Shown here: positions 48,430 through 56,931 of the stretch, one piece after another
Layout of the letters: every line of letters begins with the position of its first letter
Position numbering within the stretch: position 1 is the first letter of the stretch
Assembly: GCA_964007475.1 (NCBI GenBank)
Contig: OZ023273.1
Span: forward strand, 147,099,308-147,163,307
Source: Hybos culiciformis
Lineage: Eukaryota > Arthropoda > Insecta > Diptera > Hybotidae
Direction of reading: 5' to 3'
DNA: 64,000 nucleotides
The notes under the pieces: generated by a model
Databases searched by the model: none
What the model was told of the DNA's origin: nothing
The model's input: the letters and a program-made list of their open reading frames with translations, nothing else
Position numbers and translations under genes: made by a program

Positions 48430-49740
48430 TTATAGATTTGTGTAAATGTTACGATTTTTATCGATTTCCAAGCTTGCATCAAATTCTCCGTACACAATAC
48501 AGGTTAATGTTGATGGTAGTGGTGCGCTCAATTTTGCTTCAATTCTAACTGTACCTTGATTCAACAGACTCTGACATGTTTCATTACCAAATCCATCAGG
48601 AGACAAATCGAATGCTAATATAGTGTAACCTTTTGAGAAAAGTTCTTTAGTAATCTGATGACCTTTATCAGAATGATGAATTCCTGTACCACTAAACAAA
48701 GTAAGATATGCTCTTGAATCGCAATGATTACTACTCGTGAAACTTGTTTCTATTGGAGTGTTTGGAATTTGGACTCCATTCACGTACAATTGAAACTGAG
48801 CTAAATTATAATGATCAAAAAAGTATGGATTTTTTGATCGTTTTCCATTAAAAAATTCATTTTTCACCATACAAAATAATAAAGTTTTTGGAAGTTGACC
48901 TATAAATACATTATCTAGTGAAATATTTGATGTATTTGATGGTATCGTAAACGTTTTCATCTCAACTCTCTGATAATTATATTTAGCATTGTTTCTTTCT
49001 AAAATCGTATTATGTGCTAACAAAATATTTGGGTTAATAGTAACGTGCTTCATAAACAGTGTGGCTTCATGAATTTTCAAATAACTTTCATCAGAATCAT
49101 TACAAAATAGAAAAAAATCTTGTTTTTCCAATGTCAAAGTAATTTTTACATCAACATTATTTAATAGTAATGTAGGTGTATTGAAAAAATCAACATGTAA
49201 TTTAGCCATTAACTCAACGATTGCTGAGTTGTTATATATTTTTTGTCTAGATTTTGATCCAGAATTATTAACATCATTCACATTTGGTTTATCAAGTATC
49301 CAACCACCAGCTTCAAGATGTGTTGTACCAGCATCGTTGCCATAATTTAATACGGAAAGCAAATAACTTTTATAGTTGTATAAGTTATCAGAAGATGTGA
49401 CATTTTTTCCATTAAGAGTTACATTTACTTGTTTTATCATTGAATGTAATAGATTATTTACAACACTTGGTTGTGGTAAAGTTTTATTATCAACACCTTT
49501 ATCATCATTCCACTGTTCTCCGTCTTTTTTTAAAATTTGTACTTTAAATTTAATGTAAGTTGAAGACAAATCTCTATAAGTATCACCATGACCAAGTGAC
49601 ACAAATTCTATTGTAGAAGGTGAGGCGTCCAGGGATGCTAATGGATTGTATGCAACCTCTTCAGTGCGTAAGATACTTGTTTGTATGGGAGGTGTTGCGA
49701 AAATGTCTAATTCAGATTTCATACATTCAACGATGCTCAT
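48430..49740 (-). CDS. mcp: Major capsid protein (predicted double jelly-roll)
   Basis: 436 residues. Forms the icosahedral shell in polintoviruses. The N-terminal part (TPPIQTSILRTEEVAYNPL), the SLGHGDTYRDLSSTYIKFKV strand region near 48-67 and the NNLLHSMIKQVNVTLNGKNV region near 95-114 are the recognisable conserved parts of the metazoan Polinton capsid family annotated in many insect genomes as an F54H12.2-like protein. Repeated beta-strand patterns and two halves of similar length fit a double jelly-roll, which I cannot verify by eye. The frame is intact, and ends in NRNIYTNL. It sits 31 bp downstream of the pX-like gene and 70 bp upstream of the next gene, as expected for a structural cluster. 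Confidence 0.9.
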   Translation of the reverse strand: MSIVECMKSELDIFATPPIQTSILRTEEVAYNPLASLDASPSTIEFVSLGHGDTYRDLSSTYIKFKVQILKKDGEQWNDDKGVDNKTLPQPSVVNNLLHSMIKQVNVTLNGKNVTSSDNLYNYKSYLLSVLNYGNDAGTTHLEAGGWILDKPNVNDVNNSGSKSRQKIYNNSAIVELMAKLHVDFFNTPTLLLNNVDVKITLTLEKQDFFLFCNDSDESYLKIHEATLFMKHVTINPNILLAHNTILERNNAKYNYQRVEMKTFTIPSNTSNISLDNVFIGQLPKTLLFCMVKNEFFNGKRSKNPYFFDHYNLAQFQLYVNGVQIPNTPIETSFTSSNHCDSRAYLTLFSGTGIHHSDKGHQITKELFSKGYTILAFDLSPDGFGNETCQSLLNQGTVRIEAKLSAPLPSTLTCIVYGEFDASLEIDKNRNIYTNL

Positions 49741-49771
49741 TTTTTTATTTATTTATTTTTATTTTATTTTT

Positions 49772-50269
49772 TCAATTGAAAATATCTAATGAACGTATTT
49801 TTTTTTTTTTATTGGAAGTCTTTTTCTTTTTGTTACACCTAGTGACTGAAGAAGGTATTGTTTTAGCTTTCCTTTTTATAGCTTGCTCATTTCTCAATAA
49901 CAAAACATTTGCTTTATTTTTTTTGTTTCTCGTTAAGCCTACTCTCCCCCCATACATATTATGAAGTTCATTAATAGCGTTTTTCCTCAAGTTTTTCAAA
50001 CCAACTTTTGCTTGATCTTGAACTGATTGTTGTAAATTTGCTCCTGAAGTTACATCAGCCAATATATTAGCACCGGTTTTAATAGCTTCGTTTTTTAGCA
50101 AATTCAAACCTGATGATAAAGCAGGTTTCAGAAACCGAAATAAACCTCCAAAAAGATTACCAAGTCCACGTCCTCTTTGTATATTTGAAGGACCTTGTAA
50201 TAGTAATCCAATTTCATTCAAACTACCACCAGTTTGGGATAAATAATATTTTACGTATTCACGATGCAT
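49772..50269 (-). CDS. Glycine-rich basic virion protein (pX/pVI-like candidate)
   Basis: 165 residues. After a short YVKYYLSQTGGSL lead comes a GRGLGNLFGGLFRFLKP amphipathic segment near 33-49, then Leu/Ala-rich helices. The last 60 residues are very basic (KKKKTSNKKKKIR). The arrangement of Gly-rich amphipathic segment followed by basic tail is shared by Polinton/adintovirus proteins that have been compared with adenovirus pX or pVI, which condense DNA or disrupt membranes. The exact role here is inference. A TATAAATAAG on the minus strand (50318-50309) lies about 40-49 bp upstream of the ATG. Confidence 0.75.
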   Translation of the reverse strand: MHREYVKYYLSQTGGSLNEIGLLLQGPSNIQRGRGLGNLFGGLFRFLKPALSSGLNLLKNEAIKTGANILADVTSGANLQQSVQDQAKVGLKNLRKNAINELHNMYGGRVGLTRNKKNKANVLLLRNEQAIKRKAKTIPSSVTRCNKKKKTSNKKKKIRSLDIFN

Positions 50270-50308
50270 GCTTTAGACATGTAATAAAACAATTTTTTCT
50301 ATAAGTTT

Positions 50309-50318
50309 CTTATTTATA
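50309..50318 (-). promoter_or_regulatory. TATA box of the pX-like gene
   Basis: TATAAATAAG on the minus strand in the short gap between the minor capsid stop and the pX-like ATG. It predicts a start site near 50287 and an 18-nt leader. Confidence 0.4.
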
Positions 50319-50324
50319 TTTTAT

Positions 50325-51248
50325 TTAAAATTTCTTAAAATGTAAAACAATTTTTGTTGGATAGTAATTCGGTATAAAATTTATATTTTTTCCATATTGA
50401 TCACATATTTTAATTGCTATAGTTTCATTAATTTTTTTTTCTATCGGTGCATATTGGATATTTTTAAACTCTATATTATTCCCTTCTCTACAATTTTTAA
50501 TATTAATTGCACGCAGTGCTCTAATTTTGTTATTACCATATAATTCTGGTTGAATTATATCAGTGTATATTAATATCATACTTTGCTTGTCGTCATTTAT
50601 GGAAGAAAAAACATGACTAAATATTTCAGGTAATTTTTTTTTATATTGGGAAATATTTTTAACTTGGGTAAAAATTTCTTCTAATAAATTTTCAGGTGTG
50701 TAATCTTCGTTTTTTCGCAGAAAATAAGCTTCTTTATTATTACTTTTTGATAATCGAATATATTTAAGTTTATCGTAATCTGTTACAGAGGGAGCTTTGA
50801 TATTTGTATAATTGAATTCATTTTTTAAATAATTCATAGTTTCATCATAAAGCACCTGTTTAACTTGCTCACGAGTATATCCGGTGCTAGGAGTAATATT
50901 GTTTATAAGAGTAGGAAGAAACTCTATTTTCCAATCATCATTAACTAAATGAGATTTTTTTTTATAAAATGTATAACCAATACGTTTGTTGAGAGTCGCT
51001 TTACCTTTACCTTCTGTTGTTTCATTATGACCTAGTGAAATTGTAACACTTTCTTTTTTATCATACTGATCAACTTGTAAAAAATCATTTAAAAATATTT
51101 CAGAAAGTCCTACTTTCCAATTTCCATCACTTAAGTTAATATGTATAGGAAGCTTATTTTCAAAGGCTGATAGAGTATTATCAGGAAATAAATTTTTGGA
51201 GTCGTTACTTAACAATGTAACAAAAAATTCTTCTTGTTTGCTGTTCAT
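50325..51248 (-). CDS. Minor capsid/penton-like protein candidate
   Basis: 307 residues. The N-terminal pattern FFVTLLSNDS...FPDNTLSAFENKLP...NWKVGLSEI is a hallmark of a conserved Polinton structural protein found beside the major capsid gene. Predicted to be a minor capsid component, perhaps the vertex (penton) protein. The remainder is beta-rich with no other motif I can name. Its ATG overlaps the stop of the upstream gene in ATGA (51248-51245), the arrangement used for coupled translation elsewhere. The frame is intact. Confidence 0.78.
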   Translation of the reverse strand: MNSKQEEFFVTLLSNDSKNLFPDNTLSAFENKLPIHINLSDGNWKVGLSEIFLNDFLQVDQYDKKESVTISLGHNETTEGKGKATLNKRIGYTFYKKKSHLVNDDWKIEFLPTLINNITPSTGYTREQVKQVLYDETMNYLKNEFNYTNIKAPSVTDYDKLKYIRLSKSNNKEAYFLRKNEDYTPENLLEEIFTQVKNISQYKKKLPEIFSHVFSSINDDKQSMILIYTDIIQPELYGNNKIRALRAINIKNCREGNNIEFKNIQYAPIEKKINETIAIKICDQYGKNINFIPNYYPTKIVLHFKKF

Positions 51249-52153
51249 GATCTATATGTAGTCCAAATTTCCGATTTTTTTTCCTTTTCTGCTGAAACAG
51301 TTTGTTTTTTATTTGTTTGATTCCTATATCCTTGCCAATTTATTTGATTAGATAATTCTGTAGTATCAATAACCTTTTTGTTGGGTGGTGATTTTATTGT
51401 TGTGTTAAATGAAGTATCTGAATGCTTTCTTTTTGTAACTATTGGAGGATACTTTGATAGAATGCTTTTTGATAAAATACTACCAGTTGTTTTAAATTTA
51501 CTTCTTGTTTTTGGAGAAGTTTTTTGTTTTATTTCGTTATCATCTTTCGCCACTGTTATTACATCACCTGCTTCTGTTTCAAACATGCGAATGTTTCCAC
51601 TTATTGAGGGACGCTCTTTTATAAGTTCAACTGAACCAGCTTCCTCCTGTGCTATACTTCGTGCAAAATCATCAGATGAATCACCGAAATCCATATCTGA
51701 TAAACTAGAATCATTGATATTTTTTTCTTTGTTTGGATCATATTCAAAAAATACTTCATCCTCAACTCGAGGGTAGGTTTCTGTTTGCGTACTAGCTTCT
51801 ATAGTTTTAGGAATTGCTTCAATACGTCTATTTATCATTTTGGGGTTTTCAGTTTGCGTATAAAAGTCTCTTTTATCTCCTATTTTTTTATTAATTGTTG
51901 GTAATCGTGCGAATTTATCTTCTATTTTTTGATTATTCGTTGGTAATCGTGAGAATTCTCTTTTTTTAACTCCATATTTCATTAAGTTTTGTCGATACAT
52001 ATACCACTTTTCAGTAGGACTTAATTTTGTATTATGTAAAACGTTTTTCATTCTTTGGTCTAGCAAACTAAGTTGTTGATCATCTTCCATTGATTTTTTA
52101 AACTTTAAGAAAATTTCAGGATGCATAACAATCATTTGTTGTAAACTATTCAT
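51245..52153 (-). CDS. Conserved Polinton cluster protein of unknown function
   Basis: I choose the ATG at 52153 (MNSLQQMIVMHPE, 302 residues). An upstream in-frame ATG at 52174 would add seven residues. The first 75 residues are helical, with LDQRMKNVLHNTKLSPTEKW near 35 as the recognisable conserved part. The middle holds two related stretches (REFSRLPTNNQKIEDKF, then ARLPTINKKIGDKRDF), an internal duplication of about 16 residues. The second half is Ser/Asp/Lys-rich and probably disordered. The chosen start overlaps the upstream stop by 8 nt (ATGAATAG), and the stop overlaps the minor capsid start by 4 nt. A scaffold or core function is possible but unproven. Confidence 0.7.
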   Translation of the reverse strand: MNSLQQMIVMHPEIFLKFKKSMEDDQQLSLLDQRMKNVLHNTKLSPTEKWYMYRQNLMKYGVKKREFSRLPTNNQKIEDKFARLPTINKKIGDKRDFYTQTENPKMINRRIEAIPKTIEASTQTETYPRVEDEVFFEYDPNKEKNINDSSLSDMDFGDSSDDFARSIAQEEAGSVELIKERPSISGNIRMFETEAGDVITVAKDDNEIKQKTSPKTRSKFKTTGSILSKSILSKYPPIVTKRKHSDTSFNTTIKSPPNKKVIDTTELSNQINWQGYRNQTNKKQTVSAEKEKKSEIWTTYRS

Positions 52154-52493
52154 TTTTAGACTGTTGGTAATCACTAATTAATTTTCCAATAACACCTGTT
52201 AGAACAGTTCCAATTAAAGTTGGTAAAAAACCACCTTTTTGAATTATTATTTGACGTTTTGATTTAATACTTTTTTTGGGACAAGCTAATTGTCTTAAAT
52301 AATTTTTGTTTTGCTTAAAAATTTTAAAATGTTTTTTAGATAACTTGTTATTACCATTTAATGTATTTATTGCAATTTCTGCAATTGTTTTTATAGTATC
52401 ATCACTACAATTCTTTAAAATTGTATTTCGAATTTTTTTATTAGAATTTTTTAATAGTCGTAATATATGTTGGTTTCTCTTTAATCGATGCAT
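52146..52493 (-). CDS. Small basic protein with C-terminal hydrophobic segment
   Basis: 115 residues, of a kind found in many Polinton structural clusters. The first 90 are basic and helical (RLKRNQHILRLLKNSNKKI; later RQLACPKKSIKSKRQ). The end has a Gly-spaced hydrophobic segment (GGFLPTLIGTVLTGVIGKLI) that could be membrane-active or pack in a particle core. It overlaps the ATPase gene by 53 nt in a different frame and the downstream gene by 8 nt. No function assigned; a DNA-condensing or membrane-lytic virion protein is a plausible inference. Confidence 0.72.
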   Translation of the reverse strand: MHRLKRNQHILRLLKNSNKKIRNTILKNCSDDTIKTIAEIAINTLNGNNKLSKKHFKIFKQNKNYLRQLACPKKSIKSKRQIIIQKGGFLPTLIGTVLTGVIGKLISDYQQSKNE

Positions 52494-53145
52494 ATTTCTT
52501 GCAAATATCTTTATTGTTTAAATCATTTGTAGCACAATAGCACATACAATAATTTTTTTCGAAAATGTTACTTCTGATACGCAGCAAATCACTTATGTTT
52601 TGTGTCAGATCTAAAACGATATAACTGAAAGGATTAGATGTCACTTTATTATATACTTTTATGAATTCTCTAAAATTCTCAGGAAACACTTGTCGAGCCA
52701 AAGGCATTATTTGAGATTTATCACGTGGATTTTTAAATAATACTAAATATTTAGCATTCAATGATATATCTCGACAAAACTTTCCTTGGTGGAAAACATT
52801 TTGCAATAATAAAATTATAGATAGATTTCGGTGGTGAGAACCTTTAGTAAATAATTCACACACTTGTTTATTAAATGTATCTATCATTAAATCATCTAAA
52901 ACTAACAATACATTCAAATTTTCTTCGTTTGTAATGTTTTCCGGTATATTATTATGAAATTCAACGTTATCAAAACTTAAATGATTAGGTAAAGCTGATT
53001 GTTCTGGATTACACCAAATAATTTTCTGTATATTTGGTTTTATTAATCGTTTATATTGCTTAATTAAATTACATACAAAAGTTGTTTTTCCACAACCTGA
53101 TGGTCCCGCTATAATCATTGTAAACGGGTGAAAGAAATACAACAT
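52441..53145 (-). CDS. atp: A32-type genome packaging ATPase
   Basis: 234 residues. FtsK/HerA-superfamily motor that loads DNA into capsids. Walker A is GPSGCGKT at 14-21, Walker B is LLVLDD at 79-84, with a following HHRNLS (Arg105) and a polar sensor LLLQN at 111-115, the usual order in Polinton and poxvirus A32 proteins. Length is normal. It is the first gene of the minus-strand morphogenesis block, with its own TATA motif upstream. Its 3' end overlaps the next gene by 53 nt. Confidence 0.94.
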   Translation of the reverse strand: MLYFFHPFTMIIAGPSGCGKTTFVCNLIKQYKRLIKPNIQKIIWCNPEQSALPNHLSFDNVEFHNNIPENITNEENLNVLLVLDDLMIDTFNKQVCELFTKGSHHRNLSIILLLQNVFHQGKFCRDISLNAKYLVLFKNPRDKSQIMPLARQVFPENFREFIKVYNKVTSNPFSYIVLDLTQNISDLLRIRSNIFEKNYCMCYCATNDLNNKDICKKYASIKEKPTYITTIKKF

Positions 53146-53208
53146 TTTGATTGTTTTGTTTGTTAATACAATTGACTAGGAAATGAAAAATCTTTAAAAA
53201 ATATCTGT

Positions 53209-53217
53209 TCTTATATA
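53209..53217 (-). promoter_or_regulatory. TATA box of the packaging ATPase gene
   Basis: TATATAAGA on the minus strand about 64-72 bp upstream of the ATG at 53145, predicting a leader of about 40 nt. Confidence 0.45.
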
Positions 53218-53240
53218 CAAAAAAAGTTAACACTCTCTTA

Positions 53241-53379
53241 AGCATCGCTCTAGCTTAATTGGTAAGGTCTTCGAAATAATTAAGCTAGAGAGGTGCTTTT
53301 TTGCCTGGTTCGATCCCCCTCAAAATATCTGAAACAAAATAATTAAGCTAGAAAGATGCTTTTTTTTCTCGGTTCGTTC
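53241..53379 (+). ncRNA. tRNA-like pol III-type element with hairpin and tandem duplication
   Basis: TAGCTTAATTGG (53251-53262) fits the tRNA A-box consensus and can form a four-pair D-arm with two G-U wobbles. GGTTCGATCCC (53307-53317) fits the B box. Between them CTCTAGCTTAATT (53248-53260) pairs perfectly with AATTAAGCTAGAG (53278-53290), extended outward by AGCATC/GGTGCT with one mismatch, and T6 follows. The 3' half (53274-53316) is repeated at 53337-53379 with about 6 differences in 43. The T-stem does not pair well, so it is not a normal tRNA gene; it is a tRNA-derived or tRNA-mimicking sequence. Confidence 0.35.
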
Positions 53380-53422
53380 CTAAAAGTAATTTATTCATAA
53401 TTCAATCGATATTTATAAAGTC

Positions 53423-54028
53423 ATGGGTAAAGACATAAGTATTTTACGAAAAACTTATAAAAAGCAAAAAAAAGTAAAATGTCTTCCTGAAAATCTTTTG
53501 CTTTCGTATACATATTTTTTAGATACTAAACATTATTGTAAAATCATTATTGGTTTTGATATAATTTATCATGAGCCTACAATAGTTTTTCATCGTTTAA
53601 ACGGTAATTCAATATCTCTTAACTATAACAATTGGAATCAATTTTACAATAATATACACAATGAAATAAAAAATAAATCAAACAATTGTAACAACAAAAA
53701 AAATATTATTTGGTTGAGTTTTGGAGAAAAAGGAAACAAGAAACATTTTCGGCTAACTATTCAAGAATCAGAATGCTTTTTCAATTTTATAGATTTCTTT
53801 CAAGCTGTTATGTGTTATAACAACAATGTGAAAAACAAAGTGAAAGAATATATTATAAGATATATTAATAAATGTGTTTTAAAGAATCAAGTAAAGCTTA
53901 AACAAGAAGATTTTTTTATTCCCATAGAAATCCACTCTGCAACTTGTAATTATTCACGACTTTTTTATGAGATACCAATATTTTTAGAAAAACAAATTTC
54001 TCAATTTTGTAATGATATAAATATTTAA
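53423..54028 (+). CDS. Unknown Polinton protein at the right end
   Basis: 201 residues. A basic N-terminus (KTYKKQKKVK) is followed by beta-strand patterns and GNSISLNYNNWNQFYNNI near 62-79. That hydrophobic-Asn-Trp pattern is loosely reminiscent of PC4-type DNA-binding domains reported in some Polinton-like viruses, but the likeness is weak. The C-terminal half is helical with conserved-looking Cys and Phe residues. The frame is intact and the ATG is the first in it. It is transcribed away from the ATPase gene toward the right TIR. Confidence 0.62.
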   Translation: MGKDISILRKTYKKQKKVKCLPENLLLSYTYFLDTKHYCKIIIGFDIIYHEPTIVFHRLNGNSISLNYNNWNQFYNNIHNEIKNKSNNCNNKKNIIWLSFGEKGNKKHFRLTIQESECFFNFIDFFQAVMCYNNNVKNKVKEYIIRYINKCVLKNQVKLKQEDFFIPIEIHSATCNYSRLFYEIPIFLEKQISQFCNDINI

Positions 54029-54202
54029 AATTGTAAAATTGTATAAAAATATAAATAAAATAAAAAACTTTTACTTTTTTTGTTTTTTTTTTTTCACTTT
54101 TTCTTATTTTTTTTTCAATTTATTTCAAGTTCAAATTATATTACAACGTTTCATTCATTTCTATTTTAAATACAAAGTTGTATTTGGAACTGATAAGGAA
54201 AT
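54029..54202. other. Right subterminal region
   Basis: AT-rich, no gene. CTTATCAG and AACTTTGTATTT motifs from the TIR recur, inverted, around 54165-54200, so the subterminal DNA carries extra copies of TIR sub-motifs. Confidence 0.5.
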
Positions 54203-54430
54203 TTTCAAATACAAAGTTACATTTGCCACTGATAAGAAAGCAATTTTATATATATGTATATATATATAAACAACTTTGACAAGACGAAAAGGTGCTCTAA
54301 GCTTTTTTTCTTATCATTTTCAAAAACGGTGAAAAAGTGCTCTGAGCTTCACTTTTTCCCATACAAAAAATTTTCGCCACTTTAAAAATGTACACCACTT
54401 TTGACGCAGAAACCCCATATTCATACTACT
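54203..54430 (-). repeat. Right terminal inverted repeat (228 bp)
   Basis: Reverse complement of the left TIR, differing by one TA unit in the internal TA tract. It ends ...CATACTACT immediately before the target duplication. Confidence 0.97.
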
Positions 54431-54436
54431 AATATC
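54431..54436. repeat. Right target-site duplication, AATATC
   Basis: Identical to 39363-39368 and directly adjacent to the right TIR end. Confidence 0.95.
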
Positions 54437-56597
54437 CAAAAAAAACTCCGGTCCCGGTGTAAAAAGTGTATATGGTATGATCTTAACCTATATGACTTCT
54501 AAATAATAGAATCCTAATTACATATTAAAGCAAACTTTTTTGGAAACCCTTTTACATTTTTTTTAACCAACCACTCTCATTCTTTACTAATAAGGTATTG
54601 AATATAAAAAAATTAAAATTGTCATCACATGGATACAATTAAAGCTTAAGATTTTTATTTTCACAAACTTAATTATCGAACCTTAAAATGCTAACCTTCT
54701 ATTAGATTTTTTTTTAATATTACAACGTATTTATTTACTTACACATTTTATTTTTGAAGGTATATATCGTTATATACAGTTTTTTTCAATACTATATTTT
54801 ATACATACTATCATCATAACATTAATTTTTAATAATAACAAAAAAAAAAAAAATAAAAATAAATAAAAATAAAATGTATTTAATTTAGAAATTTCCCAAA
54901 ATTGTAATTTATTTTCCTTTGTGCTTTGTGGTTAATTTATCAATTATTCCCAAATTCAATAAAATTTATTTCTATATAAACTATGTTTTATTTTCGTAAG
55001 GAAAATTTAAAAGGAATTAAATAATTTTGTATATAATATAATATATAATAAATATTAAGTCAAACCAATAATGAAAATTATAATGCTTGTTAGATAAAAT
55101 GTGTAATATTATAAATAATAATAAATATATAATAATAATAATTTAAAATGAATAAATGTGGTTTCCAAAATTGAGGTAAAATTTAAAGATATAACATCCA
55201 TTTTGACAATTCTATTTCACTTTACTAATGAGACCATTATTTAATGTATATGTATAGAATTGAAATAATAAATATAAATACTTATATGTATAGAAAATAT
55301 TATTTTCTTCTCAAATGTAACCTAAATATAAATTATTACAATACTATGTTATTTAATCAATTAGTGTTTGTCAATAATAAGTGGTATGCCCATAAAAAAA
55401 AAATACAAATAAAATAAAATATAGTATATTTCTGTTGCATAACATCCGTGATACGAAAACAGAAATTAGAAGTTAGAAACTATTAACTGTTTTTGTCTTT
55501 TTGAGATTAATAATGTCAGTTCTAGCAAAAAAATACATATACAAGTTTACAAAAATTTAAAAAATTTAAATTTTTAATTAAAATTCATTGAAGTTAGATT
55601 TTAATTTAATATTAATTATTCAGAAAATAATCCAAAAATAATTTTATATCCTATTTGCATTTAAAATTATTAGCGATAATTTGAAAATTATAATCTCTTA
55701 ATTATATTCAAAGATTATGATTTCAATATAAGAAATTATCGACAACATATTATTTAACTGACACAACTCTGTATATCTGATCAAAACTGAAATTCATGAC
55801 AAAATTAATTGAATAAATAGAAACAAATATTGTACAATAAAGTGGATAAATTTACCCACAAAATCACAGAAGCGAGCATATAATTCTTAATGATAAAAAA
55901 AAGGAATATAATACATATATACTTATATTTTGTGTATGGAAAGAGAAATTTAATTTTTTTGCTTCTATATGACTATACATAGATATATACATTATGTATA
56001 AAATAAAACCATATAAAACCAAAAACAGAAAAATAATAATAATAATAATAATTTAAAGTAATCATAAAAATTAAGAAGAGTATATCATTTCAATATGGTT
56101 TTATATGTAATTACAGAACCAAAAATACCAACTGGTTGTTGTTAAGTGCCACAGATGTTCTTACTCTTTCATAGTAAATCTTTTAAATAATAATAATCTG
56201 TGATTATAATCCTTTTTAATATTGTATTTGTATATATGTATATAAATATTGTATACAATTATTTTTCTATAATTGAAATAACTAGGTATAAGAGAATAAT
56301 AAAATTATTGGCAATGAAAAAAAAAAACAGTTTGATAAAATTAAATTTACAGATATGAAATTAATTGATATTTCATCATTTTACAAATTATAAATTTATC
56401 ATTATGGTAGGTATATTTGTATACAATTTTAAGTTTTAATTATATTTTGGCAAATTTGTAAGTGCCACAGTAAACAATATTTTGCACAGTCTTATTTTGT
56501 TTAGAATTAATGAAAGTTTCACTTCAATCACACTATGAATTTATAGTTGTCACCTATAAATTAAACCTACTTATTCCTTATTTTTGAATTTTTTAAC
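54437..56597. other. AT-rich gene-free DNA
   Basis: No supported gene; short AAT repeats near 56035-56052 and homopolymer runs only. Confidence 0.6.
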
Positions 56598-56606
56598 TCT
56601 AAGCAT

Positions 56607-56922
56607 AAAGGAAGTATAAATAGAGAAACTAGTCCCATACAAAAAATGCAAATACAAATAGTGAACAAAAAATCCATATCACAACCCCATGAGCTTTTTT
56701 TTTGTATTTTTTGAGAATTCCACTCTCACAAAAGCTTTTAAAACTTTAAAAATTGTATAGAACTGTTGTTATTTTGAAAGTTTTAAAAACTTTTGTGAGA
56801 GTGGAATTCTCAAAAAATACAAAAAAAAAGCTCATGGGGTTCTAATATGGTTTTTTTGTTTCACTATTTGTATTTGCATTTTTTGTATGGGATTAGTTTC
56901 TCTATTTATACTTCCTTTATGA
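56607..56922. mobile_element. Fold-back MITE with about 150-bp arms
   Basis: Left arm from AAAGGAAGTATAAATAGAG (56607) to about 56757 and right arm from about 56775 to 56922 are near-perfect reverse complements. They share CCCATACAAAAAATGCAAAT, AACCCCATGAGC and GAGAATTCCACTCTCAC. TCTAAGCAT flanks it on both sides (56598-56606 and 56923-56931), a likely 8-9 bp target duplication. No coding capacity. Confidence 0.75.
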
Positions 56923-56931
56923 TCTAAGCAT

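Larger units (their letters stand above)
53146..53422. other. Divergent control region between ATPase and right-end gene
   Basis: 277 bp. It holds a minus-strand TATA motif for the ATPase gene (53217-53209) and a tRNA-like tandem structure at 53241-53379 described separately. Confidence 0.6.
39369..54430. mobile_element. Complete Polinton/Maverick transposon (polintovirus-like)
   Basis: 15,062 bp with long TIRs that begin AG and, on the other end, close with CT as the exact reverse complement, flanked by AATATC duplications. It encodes the diagnostic Polinton set: protein-primed PolB, retroviral-type integrase with chromodomain, adenovirus-type cysteine protease, A32-type packaging ATPase, and major and minor capsid candidates, plus six accessory frames. 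All core frames are open once one 64-bp intron in PolB is allowed for. Transcription is arranged as PolB (+), integrase (-), two small + genes, a long minus-strand morphogenesis block, and one + gene at the right end. The near-identical TIRs and intact frames indicate recent insertion and possible activity, and the capsid module implies capacity for particle formation. Whether particles form is an inference. Confidence 0.97.

Noticed and set aside
51378..51776. 132-codon plus-strand frame inside the Polinton
   Set aside because: Antisense shadow of the 302-residue cluster protein; no domain.
54039..54269. 76-codon plus-strand frame overlapping the right TIR
   Set aside because: Phe/Tyr-rich low-complexity translation of AT-rich DNA that runs into the inverted repeat; no domain or start context.
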